Shown one piece after another: positions 33,998 through 44,419 of a stretch of DNA of 64,000 nt (position 1 is the first letter of the stretch; each line of letters opens with the position of its first letter). The notes below the pieces were generated by a model, which ran no database searches, was not told the DNA's origin, and saw only the letters and a list, made by a program, of their open reading frames with translations. Made by a program: the position numbers and the translations under genes. This stretch comes from Pyrenula massariospora (lineage: Eukaryota > Ascomycota > Eurotiomycetes > Pyrenulales > Pyrenulaceae): positions 992,001 through 1,056,000 of the forward strand of contig JAGFMI010000005.1 of assembly GCA_021030905.1 (NCBI GenBank), given 5' to 3'.

Positions 33998-35101
33998 TTA
34001 GAAAGCATACCTCGCAACTAACCCCGCCAAAGCCCCAATCCCCAACGCCGCCGTCGGCCGCGGCTTCAGACCCGACACTGCAGAGGTTAGCGACGGATCA
34101 CCCTTCTTCGGGACCTTCTTCCTCCCCACCACGCTCGCGCTCACCCCGTTCATCGCATCGACCGCCTCGATCGCGGGCCCCTGGTCGAAAAAGTCGACCA
34201 GCACGAACGCCGGGGCGCGGTTGTTGTAGGCCGTCGTGCACGTGGTGATGGCGTGGCCGAGCGCGCCGACGGTGCTGGTGCTCGGGGAGTTGGTCTCGTT
34301 GACGTGGTCGGCGTCGGGGACGACGATGCCGAAGGCTTGTTTGGAGTCGAGGAAGTGGTTCATCAGGGGGAGGCGGTTGCCGGCGAGGGCGGATTTGATG
34401 GAGTGCGAGACGGTGGAGGGGCGGTCCGGGTGGCAGGTGAAGTTTTGGACGGAGGTGTTTTCGAAGGGGGTTTCGAAGATGTAGTCGAATTCGTTGAGAA
34501 GGTAGGGGAATGGGGAGCGACGTTCGACGTTGGCGACGAAGGTGACGAGGCGTTGGTTGGAAGAGATCATTTTTTGCAGTGTAGGCCAAGTTGTATTTGT
34601 GTAGGTTCCATTGCTGGGTGGAGGGATGTAGGCGTATTTTGTGACGCCGCTTGCAGTGAAGGATTTGTCAAGTGTTTTGGCCTTCTTGTCGTCAGAGTTG
34701 ACAAGGATGACCGTGACAACTTCGTTGGGGTTGCCATCCATCCAGGCTCTGATTGATGTGAGCCAATCAGTCAGTGTACCAGCATCGAGGAGGGTGCAGC
34801 TGCTGTGGCAGAGATGAAGAACTCCTCCTTTGTCGTGTACTTGTGCCGAGAGGAGACGAACGCCAGCATCTAGCTGGACGGTTGTGTTGAAGTAGTGGTT
34901 ACCTGCGGTTGAGAAGCCAGTCGAAGCATCACGAACAAATGGACTGTCATGGGCACCTAGATGTGTGATACTTGAGTAAGATTTTGAACAGAGGTCGGGG
35001 GAATTATTGCAGGCGACTGACCCTGGTGGTGGCTGCCTTATACTTAACGCTGTAGCAGTGTAGGGAAGTGCTAATAGCCAAAGGAAATTTGCTGAGAACA
35101 T
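33998..35101 (-). CDS. secreted PLC-like phosphodiesterase (PI-PLC X-domain type)
   Basis: A 367-aa single-exon gene, started at the ATG at 35101 because a signal peptide follows (FLWLLALPYTATALS); an upstream in-frame ATG would bury it. The mature part has the TIM-barrel fold of phosphatidylinositol-specific phospholipase C-like proteins found widely in fungi: HLGAHDSPF carries the first catalytic-type His, QLDAGVRLLSAQVHD follows, then LHLCHSSCTLLDAG and DWLTSIRAWMDGNPNEVVTVIL. Several N-glycosylation sites are present. The tail ends in a hydrophobic stretch (ALGIGALAGLVARYAF), which suggests a GPI anchor. Whether it cleaves phosphoinositides is not established. Its 3' third shows the C-then-G sense-strand switch. 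Confidence 0.87.
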   Translation of the reverse strand: MFSANFLWLLALPYTATALSIRQPPPGSVACNNSPDLCSKSYSSITHLGAHDSPFVRDASTGFSTAGNHYFNTTVQLDAGVRLLSAQVHDKGGVLHLCHSSCTLLDAGTLTDWLTSIRAWMDGNPNEVVTVILVNSDDKKAKTLDKSFTASGVTKYAYIPPPSNGTYTNTTWPTLQKMISSNQRLVTFVANVERRSPFPYLLNEFDYIFETPFENTSVQNFTCHPDRPSTVSHSIKSALAGNRLPLMNHFLDSKQAFGIVVPDADHVNETNSPSTSTVGALGHAITTCTTAYNNRAPAFVLVDFFDQGPAIEAVDAMNGVSASVVGRKKVPKKGDPSLTSAVSGLKPRPTAALGIGALAGLVARYAF

Positions 35102-35725
35102 GGTAACTGTGCAGAAAGATTGTATTGGAACCGATTGCAGGAAAGGGGAATATGGGATTGGAAAACAACAGAGACTCATCGAGTGAAGGGTATTGTCTGT
35201 TCTTAAAGAAGCCAACAAGGTGTCCATAGTCAAAATACAAAGCTTTGATCGGAATATAATGGAGTTGAATGAAATAATCTACCTCCTTTGAGACTGTCTA
35301 TAAAAGCATTGAGTCAAAGCGAGGAGTCCAACAATCGCTCTTTGATCGAAAATGACTTCAAAGAACTTTCTTTATCTCCTAGGGCCTTCTTCGAGTTGCG
35401 TCTCTCATCCATTGTTCTCATACCTTTTCACCGTGACGACTTTGCCAAGCGGATGCAAGGGTTGCCAATGACGTCCATGAAAAATGTTGCACTGCGCTCA
35501 CACCTTTTAGCCACGAAGTGTTATGAGATCCTTGAGTTCCGATTGTCGAGCCTGCTCTTAAACCCCGGCAGGGTAGCAATCCTTAATACGATCTCGACAT
35601 TGTAGGCCGAAATGCCACTTGGCTAAATCATCAGAGGCGGCACATAGCCTATTATTCACCTTTGCCGAGCACGCCGAGCCGGTCTAAGAGTGGATCTCTC
35701 GAGTTGAACAGCCATAAGATCGCCT
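35102..35725. other. intergenic region
   Basis: Between the PLC-like gene start and the ECM15-like gene end, both minus strand. No supported frame. The GCCGA motif begins to appear near 35605. Confidence 0.45.
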
Positions 35726-36357
35726 CTAGTCGGACTGAAGAATCCTTTCGACGGCAGAGACCTTATCCTCGAAACTTTGCTTTTTGTCGGTTCTGGACTC
35801 AATACGTTAGCTTGTTGCATCAGCCTTGCTACCTCGTACGACTTTAATCGAGCAGTCGAGATTGCTCTTCTCAGTCGGCCCTACCTTGTTCCAACTCGTA
35901 TATCACTCTGAATACGAACAACTCCTTGGGTATGGAGCATGCTATGTGCCTGGCCGATGACTTTCATCACCGCATCCCATGAGCCCTCTATCATCCTAGT
36001 CAGCTTCATCCACGTGTAGATTTCGGCCGATAGATTATCAACGAATGAAAGCAGAGCGAGAAAGGCCGAAAAAGGCCGAAGATGTAGTATTGGTGTTCGA
36101 ACTCAGCGTACCTACTGTAGTTCCGGCCGAATGCATAGAGTATTTCAGACCGCTTTTTGCCATCAGCCTCTGAACTTCGGCAACTTCCTTCGATACCGAG
36201 GCCGTGGGAGTGCCGATAGGAATGAGGCAAAAATCTGCTGTGCAAGCCGGAGGGGTGGCAAGATCAAGAGCCATGATGCTGTCTGTGATTCTGGCAGCTT
36301 AGTATCAGTCTCTGAGGTTCATTATGCGTAGCTAGACAATTTCTAGAAGTCGGCCGA
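35605..36357. repeat. cluster of GGCCGA / TCGGCC hexamers
   Basis: Exact GGCCGA or its complement occurs at 35605, 35875, 35952, 36023 (both, overlapping as TCGGCCGA), 36064, 36074, 36125 and 36350 (again TCGGCCGA). That is eight sites in about 750 bp, against well under one expected by chance. They fall in the exons, introns and flank of the ECM15-like gene. Confidence 0.7.
35726..36274 (-). CDS. ECM15 / UPF0045 family thiamine-binding-like protein
   Basis: Three short exons: 36274-36112, 35987-35885 and 35792-35726, giving 110 aa; introns are 124 and 92 nt. The frames join exactly (phases 1 and 2), and the product aligns along its length with yeast Ecm15 and bacterial UPF0045/YqgV proteins: CTADFCLIPIGTPTASVSKEV, LKYSMHSAGTTVEGSWDAVM and VRIQSDIRVGTRTDKKQSFEDKV, ending ERILQSD. 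These are small tetrameric proteins with a ferredoxin-like fold; some bind thiamine-like ligands. Cytosolic, cellular role unclear. All exons are short, so the gene is easy to overlook. The introns are unusual in carrying several GGCCGA hexamers. PLC-like gene lies downstream, P450 is divergent. Confidence 0.85.
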
Positions 36358-37021
36358 GCTGCTGGGAACAGGCCAGCAGTGAGGAGTCTATCTCATAGTT
36401 CAGAACTCGAGGCTGACTCGGCTGGGTAGGAGAAGCTGTGGCACCCCCGTACCCCGATGATTAGCCGGCGAGGGGGCGCCACAACTTCTGCTACAAAGCC
36501 TTGACAGTGGGGCAAACGTGTGATGCTCTTTGTTAGGTTTCTTAAGGTTGACCGTCTTCATTTCACGGCGACCGATGCTCTTTGAACTTCTGTCACAAAG
36601 CTTAACTATGTGCATCTCTCTGATTGAGGGGATTTTGATTGAATAAACGATAGTGAGGCTAAGTTTGAAGCGGGTGGACGGTATTGTCGGTCTGAAGATG
36701 CTGAACGAATTTCTCCCAGAGACTACGCTACGCAATGCAACTTGCCAATTTTGAAGCCTCTCACCCGCCCTACCGGCCGTCCGTCCGTCTGGCACAGCGA
36801 TTTGTCTATAGTTCTGAATAGAAAAACAAACTCCAGATCCTCTTCCTGGGCTACCGCTATAATGGATGGCGATCGCCAAGTTTAATTGGCTGAGCAGGTC
36901 CGCGAAGCAGCATCCACATAATTATGTGTGACGTAGGCGTTGTTGTCTCGATTTTTCATGTTCAAGAAGACTCATGTGGCCCTCTGTTGAAGAACTTTGT
37001 TACGTCTCCTGCAATGCGAAG
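36275..37021. promoter_or_regulatory. divergent ECM15-like / P450 upstream region
   Basis: About 750 bp between divergent starts. The P450 frame has one additional ATG at 36974. An open frame on the minus strand at 36400-36879 has no family resemblance and is not called. Confidence 0.4.
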
Positions 37022-39005
37022 ATGGATGACTACATGTCTCAAGCAGAATTGATCTCGCCGGTGTTCTGGGCTTCTGCGTTCTTGGTTCTGATGTTCTTAG
37101 CTGTCAAAAGCACGTATTCCAAATCTCTGTCTCTTAATCTACCCACCATTGAGCAACATGGCCACCCAGATTTCTGTAAAGAGCTTTGTGAGAGGTATAC
37201 CAAGGTTCAGCTCACCTGAAATCTTCTCTTGGAAGTTGATGACTTACTGCGCCCCGTGGGTAGGCTCCGGATGAATTATATTTAATCGGTATGCTACCAT
37301 ATGGTCTCTTTCCCTGGTTATGCATGAACAACATTGACTAGCTTGCCAGCGGAGCTCAATACTGTCATTCTGCCGGCAAAATTCATAGCCGAAGTTGGAC
37401 GGCTGCCCGAAAGCCAAATATCTTTTAATCAGGAAGCTTATCGCAGGTTCTTAGGCCAATATACTGGAGTGGCCAAGAGAGTTCCGATAAGTGGCCTTTC
37501 ACATCTAGTTCGGGCAGACATATCCCCAAATACTTCCGAGGTTATGAAAGTCATCTGCGACGAGATTGATAGAGCGATAGCCGACAGAGTTGGTTCATGC
37601 AATGAATGGACTTCACTGCCATTAGCAACAACATTGCAGTTAATCGTTGCTCAGATCACTGCAAGACTATTTGTTGGGGAATCGCAATGTAGGAATACTG
37701 AATGGGTTAGGTGGCTTCGTTTGATCCGACATAGCTGCAAGATTGTACCACTAACGGTGTCCCAGCTCGAACTCCTCTTCAACTATGTTAAATTTCTCCG
37801 TCAGGGATCTGCCGCTGTCCAGAAGTATCCCCAGTGGACATGGCCTTTCATCGCGCCTTTCACGGAGGAGATTCGTGAAGTTCACCGTATCCGCAAGCGT
37901 ATTAAAGAAATTATCAAACCGATCTTACTAGAGCGGCGTAATCAACTCGCGGCTGATCCTGACGCGATGCCACCTGATATGTTGACCTGGACCATCAAGG
38001 AGAGCGGCGCAGCTGCGTTCGATGCCGAGGTTCAACTTGAGTATCAACTGGGCATAGGTGAGCAGTTATCAACCATTGTCCTGGAAGCTTATAATTTTGA
38101 ACTCGACTAACGACCCATAGCCTTTGCAGCTGTTGGCACGACGTTCGTACCATCAGTAATCTTCTCTCTCTAGACGCTTTCACTGAAATTCCCAACAGCA
38201 CCGTTCTCCTCATCAATTCTTTCCTGTCCATTTGCGCTGACCGTTCTGTGATTCCAAATCTGCGCGACGAATGGGAAGCTTTGCACCCCAACTACCCCGA
38301 TGGGATCACAAAGTCCTCTCTCTCTTCGCTTTCTTTGCTCGACTCTTTCCTACGCGAGACGATCCGCCTGTACCCGAACAACGCAATCACAATGAACCGC
38401 TACGCGATGCGCGATCACCGCCTGTCTAACGGTACTGTCATACCGCAGGGATCATCGGTCGCTTGGCCTGCGTACGCAATCAATCGTGACCCAAAAATAT
38501 GGGGAGAAGATGCAGAGAAGTTTGTCCCGGACAGGTTTCAGAAATTGCGGAAGGGCGATAAGGGACTGAACGAAGATAACGATAAGACCGAGGAGCGAAC
38601 ACTCAAGAATTCTCCCACAAGGTGGACGCTCACGCATGTTGCACCTCTAGAGAACGTGAATTTCGGATACGGGAAGCATGCCTGTCCGGGAAGATTTCTG
38701 GCCGCGAGCGAGGTCGATCCCCATCATTTATTAATGAATTCTTGCCAGTCCTATTTTCCTCTCTTCTCTTATATTCTCCTTCTGACAGAGATCTATTCCA
38801 ACAACAAGCTTTCAAGTTATCGCTCGTGCTGACAAATTTATGATTATAGATTAAAATCGTTATCAATCGGATCTTAGCGCAGTATGACGTGCGTTTTGAA
38901 CATGAAGGACAAAGTCGACCTCCTCCTATTTTAGTAGCAACGGCCTTGATCCCAAATCCCGCGACAAAGGTGCTTTTCCAGAGAAGGAAGGGAAAGGTGA
39001 CATGA
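37022..39005 (+). CDS. cytochrome P450 monooxygenase
   Basis: Six exons: 37022-37204, 37264-37288, 37350-38057, 38121-38142, 38199-38712 and 38850-39005. They sum to 535 codons plus stop, in frame throughout. A hydrophobic N-terminal anchor (residues about 8-26) places it on the ER. Conserved parts in order: VILPAKFIAEVGRLPE, ITARLFVGESQCRN, the I-helix FAAVGTTTVLLINSF (completed by two splices around the 22-nt exon), K-helix ETIRL, NRDPKIWGEDAEKFVPDRFQ, and the heme loop FGYGKHACPG with its Cys ligand. The overall pattern resembles fungal enzymes of the GA14-synthase type, so a terpenoid or related substrate is possible but unproven. Two introns begin with an uncommon GTTC. An ATG at 36974 could add 16 residues. 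Confidence 0.88.
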
Positions 39006-40276
39006 GAGATAGGAAACCAAATGCATGATCAAATCTCTGGACGGCAAGGGCATGTTTGAACAGTGAAAGCCAGTAGAAGAGTTTTGATGGACTTAGTGGG
39101 GTGAGAGTTTGGCGGTCAAAGTCTGGCTATTTTGCTACACGCACTTGATCCATACTAGCGGCCACCGAAAGCCGTCAAGGCCCTCAATACCTAATTGTCG
39201 CCAGTTTGCACCTCGATAGCCACAAAGTTCTAAACGACTGATAGTCTCGGATCGCACTATACCAGGCGTAACATTAACATTTAAGGAACACCGTCTCCAA
39301 AGCTAATCGAGGGACACTAAAGAACACTTCATGACATTCAAGCGTAGGGCTTTTCTTTGCCTTGACTTTTGCGATAGGGCGCCTTTTCCAGTGGGTGATG
39401 CAAGCCTTGGACGTTAGATGCGTTCCTAGCCGCGGAGTAGAGGTCAATACAACGCGAAACCCGACCGTCCTAAGTAGTAAGTCAGGCTCCCACCCCTAAT
39501 TGGCCTGCTATTCGTGCCGATCCCTCGAGTTCGCCTTACTTAGATAAGTATGTAGTTCAACTAGTTGTTCAATGAGTTGATTAATACCATATACCATTAC
39601 ATATCTAGGTGATTACCAATTTCTTACTAAGAACGGTATCCAGTACTAAGTCTCCTCGCTTCCTACCGACACTCTCATACTCTGGTCAACAGCTGAGAGC
39701 CGTCTGAATTCATTCATTGATATCTTACTTCATCTTCATACTTTTCGATGGGAATGCGAAGTCTCTACTTTATTTTGCTGTTCGTTGCAGTAAAAATTAG
39801 AAGGATTAGTAAAGGCGTTGAAGCTTCTTAATAGGGAGTTTCGTGCGCGAAAGTGAGAGCTGGGCGGCGCCGCTTTATCACCCTCTAAGGTGATACATTA
39901 TAACCGACTCACCCGTTCTCCCTCGCACCCCTACGAATTCGCTGCCCTCTATTTTTTACGATTCAGGCACCTATCGCGCATCCAAAGCTATAAGTACCGG
40001 CTCCTCTTCCTTCCACTGGCCGCCACGATGGAATTTTTCCACCTGGACTTGCTCCATACCCCAAAAACATGGACTGAGACCAATTTGAGCAAAATCTCAA
40101 ACGGAAAGACTTCCGAGCAGAAGCTATGCCACAGTGGTAGAAGCGAAAGAAACATTCAAGATCTCGCTGTCCGCCCCGGTAGAGCTTCTATTCAGGGGAG
40201 CTGATTCTGAGGATTGATTACATGGGAAAATTGAATTCTTGCGTCGAAAATAACAGTGTTATCATGACATTCATAG
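39006..40276. other. gene-poor AT-rich stretch
   Basis: About 1.3 kb with no supported gene. It includes a 10-bp palindrome (CAACTAGTTG) at 39558-39567. A frame beginning with the ATG at 40028 runs 58 codons and might belong to the uncertain coding segment that follows, but I could not join them convincingly. Confidence 0.4.
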
Positions 40277-40582
40277 CCACTGAAATTGAATCATCGCCCT
40301 CCTTCTCCCGCGCTTCTTGGCGCGGAAAACCCTCAGCTGGTTTGTAGAACTTATAAAGGAGATGTTTTTTCGAGTGATATTCCTCAGGAAATTGATCGGA
40401 TTGTACACATATCAGATAATCGTTATACCCATTTCGACGTCACGGCCCTAAATGTACCGCCGCTAGTCAGTGAAAAGATAAGGGAGAGCCTCGCATGGCT
40501 GGGGAGGACGCTCAGGTTGCATGAAGCTTACAAAGTATTCGAAGAGAGTTTGCTACTCAAACAGAGCCCTTCTTCCTCATAG
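40277..40582 (+). CDS. possible exon of an unknown gene
   Basis: An open segment of about 100 codons that follows a plausible acceptor (TTCATAG at 40270-40276). It has an amino-acid make-up unlike random translation: KGDVFSSDIPQEIDRIVHI, HFDVTALNVPPLVSEKI and a helical SLAWLGRTLRLHEAYKVFEESL. Just upstream, in another frame, a stretch reading SYATVVEAKETFKISLSAPVELLF (about 40126-40197, given only in part here) also looks coded, and GTAGAG at 40178 could be its donor in matching phase. I do not recognise a family. It could be the 3' end of a small gene or a decayed relic. No start codon is secure. Confidence 0.3.
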   Translation, partial: PLKLNHRPPSPALLGAENPQLVCRTYKGDVFSSDIPQEIDRIVHISDNRYTHFDVTALNVPPLVSEKIRESLAWLGRTLRLHEAYKVFEESLLLKQSPSSS

Positions 40583-40725
40583 AAATATTAAAGCAAGAAG
40601 CAGGAAAAACATCCTCGAGCATGTCCTCACAAACTTCTTAAGACTCCTCAGTTGTAATTAGATCCTAGCCTGATGCATCTGACATACCACGTTAAAGACC
40701 ATATCTAATACCCTACCCTTTTTAT

Positions 40726-43051
40726 TTACCTTTGCCCATATTCCCTGTCATATTCTACTTTCTTGTATCTGCGAGTCCGACGATCACTCTCATCAATTAA
40801 CATATTCAGCTCTTCTTCTCCGTGCCTCGAGAATCGATCTTTAACAGCCCGAATTCTAACTCTTTTGCCCCAGGTCTGTCCAACTTCAACCCCTGCACAC
40901 GTATTCTCCAAACTTCCTTGCGCCTGCGGGGAGTTCTTTGCCAGTAAAATCAACTCCCCCGCAGTTTTCCAAGCTATCAAGCAATATCCACTTCTAACAA
41001 CCCAAGCCCCATGTACCAGCACCATAGCTGTATATGTAAATAGTAGCGTGAGCGCCAGTTGGCTTGCAGCACTATCAGCCTTGTACGCGAGTCCAGGTAT
41101 GGTGATGTACCAAGTCAAGCGTGTGGTATTATCAGCGCTGACATCTGCTGGTCCGGGATACGTGTATTGCGGTTGGTTGGGATTTCCTGAAAAGAAAGCG
41201 TCGTAGTGTTGCGGGTCGATTCGGGCATCTGAAATGGCCTTGTTACCACCCTGTAACTGCATGCCGACGCGCGAGATTCCATCAGTAACTAACGTAGCAA
41301 TGGCGTTAGCGGCTGTATCGTATACAATGTCAATATTCGGAATATGACTATTGGTGCCGTCGATTAGACCAATAACTCGAAAGAGTGTGGCTAAAGTGGT
41401 AGTACTGTTGGTTCCACCTATGGAGTCCATGGAGGGGGTAAGGGTTTTAAGCCATTCAGGCGTGAGATGTATGGGCTGCCATGAGCCATCATGTTTGGGG
41501 AGAAAACCGGCGCTTTGGTCGTAAGATATCCGGCCGGAATTGGTAGATGGTAGGCGCAGGTGGGCTGGATCGAGTACTGGTACTAATGAACCATTGCTGA
41601 CGATGTCACCGGGAGCCCAACGTGCATCGATGGAACAAGTCATTACTGAAGCAGGAATGGTGTTTGTACCTTGCGGGATTCGGGATACCAGAAGAGCACT
41701 TGCATAGACATAAGCAGTGTCGCCGTCGCTTGTAGGCACGGGGGATGGAGGTACAGGAATCCATTCCGCCACTGGGTCGGTGCCGATGGAATTTGGCAGA
41801 GAGTTCTCCGATAGAAGGAATAGCTTGCCTGACCAGGGTTCGAATGGTTCGAGTAGTGGAAACTAGATTGTATGCACTAGTGAGCATTAATTGACTGTCA
41901 CAAAAGTAGATTGCTCACACTTAGCATTGTTCCAGCTCGAGATGCGTTTACATAATAACAGACCGTCCGAACCGCCGGTAACAGGGTACGTATATGAGTA
42001 GTTGTTGGGCCCCCAAATTTGAAGTTCGCTCCTGGTGAAGGAAATTGAGCTGCCTGGACAGCTCCACGCCAGGCGATATGCAGACTGCCGCTCCAGACAT
42101 TGATAGCTGGCTGTGTCCCCATTGCCCAGTTTTCCGGGGCATTATCTGGTGCTCGGATGTGCTGAATTATTTGTCTTGGTTGTTGCCATTCAAAAAATGA
42201 TATTGGATTCCTGGGATAGGCGTCTAAATCAGTCCCCCATTGCGCATAAACTGATAGAAGAGTGGCGTATCCGGCCCATGGACAGGCCAATTGAGTTCCA
42301 AGTGGCGTTCGTATATTCGCAGTCAAGGGAAAGCGACACACTGGCCCACCATCTGAATCCATGTTAAACTGTGGTGGGAAGATGGTCGATCTGTTTCCAA
42401 CTATGTGGAAGTATGCTGTACCAGCCGGCCAAGCAGGGCGCTCCGGTGGAACGAGTAGAACTGCAGTAGATGGTCCTGCGAGAGCGGCAATGATGCCAGA
42501 GGCGATGATCCAGCTTGTAATAAAAATTCTTCGCCAGTGCTGTAGCTCTCGTACCCCCCACCAGAATTGAGCGGTGAAAAAGTATCGAAGGTCTATAAAG
42601 CTTATATCTGCATTGATTACGCCCAACGGCAAGCCACCGCGGCTACAGATCAGAATATATCGAAGAATGTCCCTAATTGTTAAAGTCAGGGAAGCACTCA
42701 TAAAGAGTTCCTGTAATCGTTTGTTAGCACTAAGGACCAACACCACGGAGACACTTGCCAGTAACTTTGCCGCTACTAGAAGGCCAAGCTGGTATAGTCT
42801 CTGTGAGGAAGGCTTGGGATCACCAAGATAATGAACCCCAACGTAATGACCTCTGAAATTCAAAGAAGCGACAGCGATGATGGCTGAAATGGGTAATATA
42901 TGGGGCTAAAATGGATACGGAAATGTTAGCAATTGCGAAGCCAGCAGCAAGACTCGAGACAGACCCAGCAATGAAGTAATGCCTTGACATGGGAAGCGTT
43001 CCAGACCTCCTTCGGCCTTTCACGTTGTATTCTCCCACGAATGAACCACAT
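40726..43051 (-). CDS. uncharacterised multi-pass membrane protein
   Basis: Exons 43051-42965, 42905-41919 and 41862-40726, giving 736 aa; introns are 59 and 56 nt, both phase 0. I do not recognise a named family, though proteins of this plan are common in filamentous ascomycetes. Hydrophobic segments lie at about residues 30-45, 70-89, 158-182 (IFITSWIIASGIIAALAG) and near 626-648 (LALTLLFTYTAMVLVHGAWVV), with a large, probably extracytoplasmic region rich in N-glycosylation sites between the last two. The C-terminus is charged (RRTRRYKKVEYDREY). The first exon rests on a start codon after an in-frame stop and on a perfect GCTAAC branch-site-like sequence before the acceptor. Convergent with the P450 region, divergent from IPK1. 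Confidence 0.75.
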
Positions 43052-44419
43052 GACCAGTCACTACTGTCTATACTGGAAATTAGACGCTTGATGAAAAAAA
43101 GTGTTATAAATTAATAACCCGATAACGCCGAAGATGTAAGAAACCGTCGAGGCTAAAGGCAGAAAAGCTCATATGTATCCTCTGATTGCGGCTGTGAGTT
43201 ATTTCGACGACCGACTTGACCATTCATCGTCCGGCTTCTAAAGTGGCTTGCTGATGGCTTGCACAGCTGACATCCGTTGCGCCTCTTCAACTCTATTTTT
43301 GGGAGCCTGCAGAATTCTTGCTTCTATCATTCTCTGCATGGTCCTGGCTGTAATGTTACTCGAAATGTTTAAAGGACAAGGTTATATTTATGATTTCGCC
43401 TATTATCCTTAAGAAAGAACATTTTCCTAATTCATCTTACACCTTTACAGGTGGCGCTCTACTTACTTATTGCTTACCTAGGAATGTCGATGTAAATCAC
43501 CTGGATGCCATCTATTGTGACTGTTTCTTCGTTTTCTCCGGCCAAATGGCACCAACTTTGATGAGTGTTAGGGGGCTGAGGGGGAAAGCGATTGAAGGCG
43601 AAGAGGTCAGTTTGCCGCGCATTCTCTCGCTTTTCAGCCGCAAAGAAGGCGTACAGTTGTCTCAGGCTCCGTATCATTACCGTGCTTGTGTCTGCCAGCC
43701 CGCCGACTTTAAGACAGCGGCACCGCCCGGCGTCGGCGCTTGTAAGTACTATGGTAAGGAATGAGCGATAAGGCATCGATGAGCTGTGGGTGCTACCCAG
43801 GTGAGATGTTGTGAGTATAAAGTGGCACCACCCCAGCTCGGCGCGCAAAAGCGATCTCTTGGCGTGGACAGCCGCTACAACTGGCGTATCGATTGGGGGC
43901 GGTTTCTCCATCTACTAACCTCAAACACAATATAATGAGCTTTCATGTTCTCACAAGCCACGGAACCGTCAGGTCTCATAGATTCCTCATGCTAGAGAAT
44001 AGTAGCGAAGCCCTCGCATTATGGACAGATACCAAAGATCGACAATGTCACTCCCGATGGCTATGATTCTACCTTCGTTGGACGAGATCACAGCCCAGAA
44101 GTTGATGCACGACTATGCTTTAGCATGCGGGAAAGAATCGTCAACCACAGATGAGCTTTTGGCTTTACAAATGTAAGAAAAAGCTTATCATTATCATACT
44201 TCCACATTAACTCCCTCCATTCATTGTACAAGTCGTTCCACTCCTCCTATGTAATGGTCAGTCCACTCTTCATAATCGGCGTAATTGTACCCAATGTCTT
44301 TAGTCTGGCTTCCTACTTCGTCATGTGAGCTATATTAGTCGCTATATTACGCGGTCATGCTGGCTTCCAGATGTCGTACCTCTCCGAGATTCTAACACGA
44401 AACATCTGAGACTTTTGCG
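43052..44419. promoter_or_regulatory. divergent membrane protein / IPK1 upstream region
   Basis: About 1.4 kb between divergent starts. Overlapping frames on both strands at 43390-43911 have no family resemblance. No repeat or RNA gene seen. Confidence 0.4.

Noticed and set aside
37022-39005. P450 pseudogene with frameshifts
   Set aside because: Two micro-exons at GT...AG sites restore both disrupted motifs, and the total length is a multiple of three with an intact heme loop.
39006-40276. Decayed transposon in the gene-poor stretch
   Set aside because: No transposase-like frame, no long terminal or inverted repeat and no target-site duplication could be seen by eye.
29456-43051. Secondary-metabolite gene cluster (NmrA-like, transcription factor, P450)
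   Set aside because: No polyketide synthase, peptide synthetase, terpene cyclase or similar backbone enzyme, and no transporter typical of clusters lies among them; spacing and orientation are ordinary.
43390-43911. Overlapping 124- and 145-codon frames on opposite strands
   Set aside because: They are mirror shadows of each other in an intergenic region, and neither resembles a protein family.
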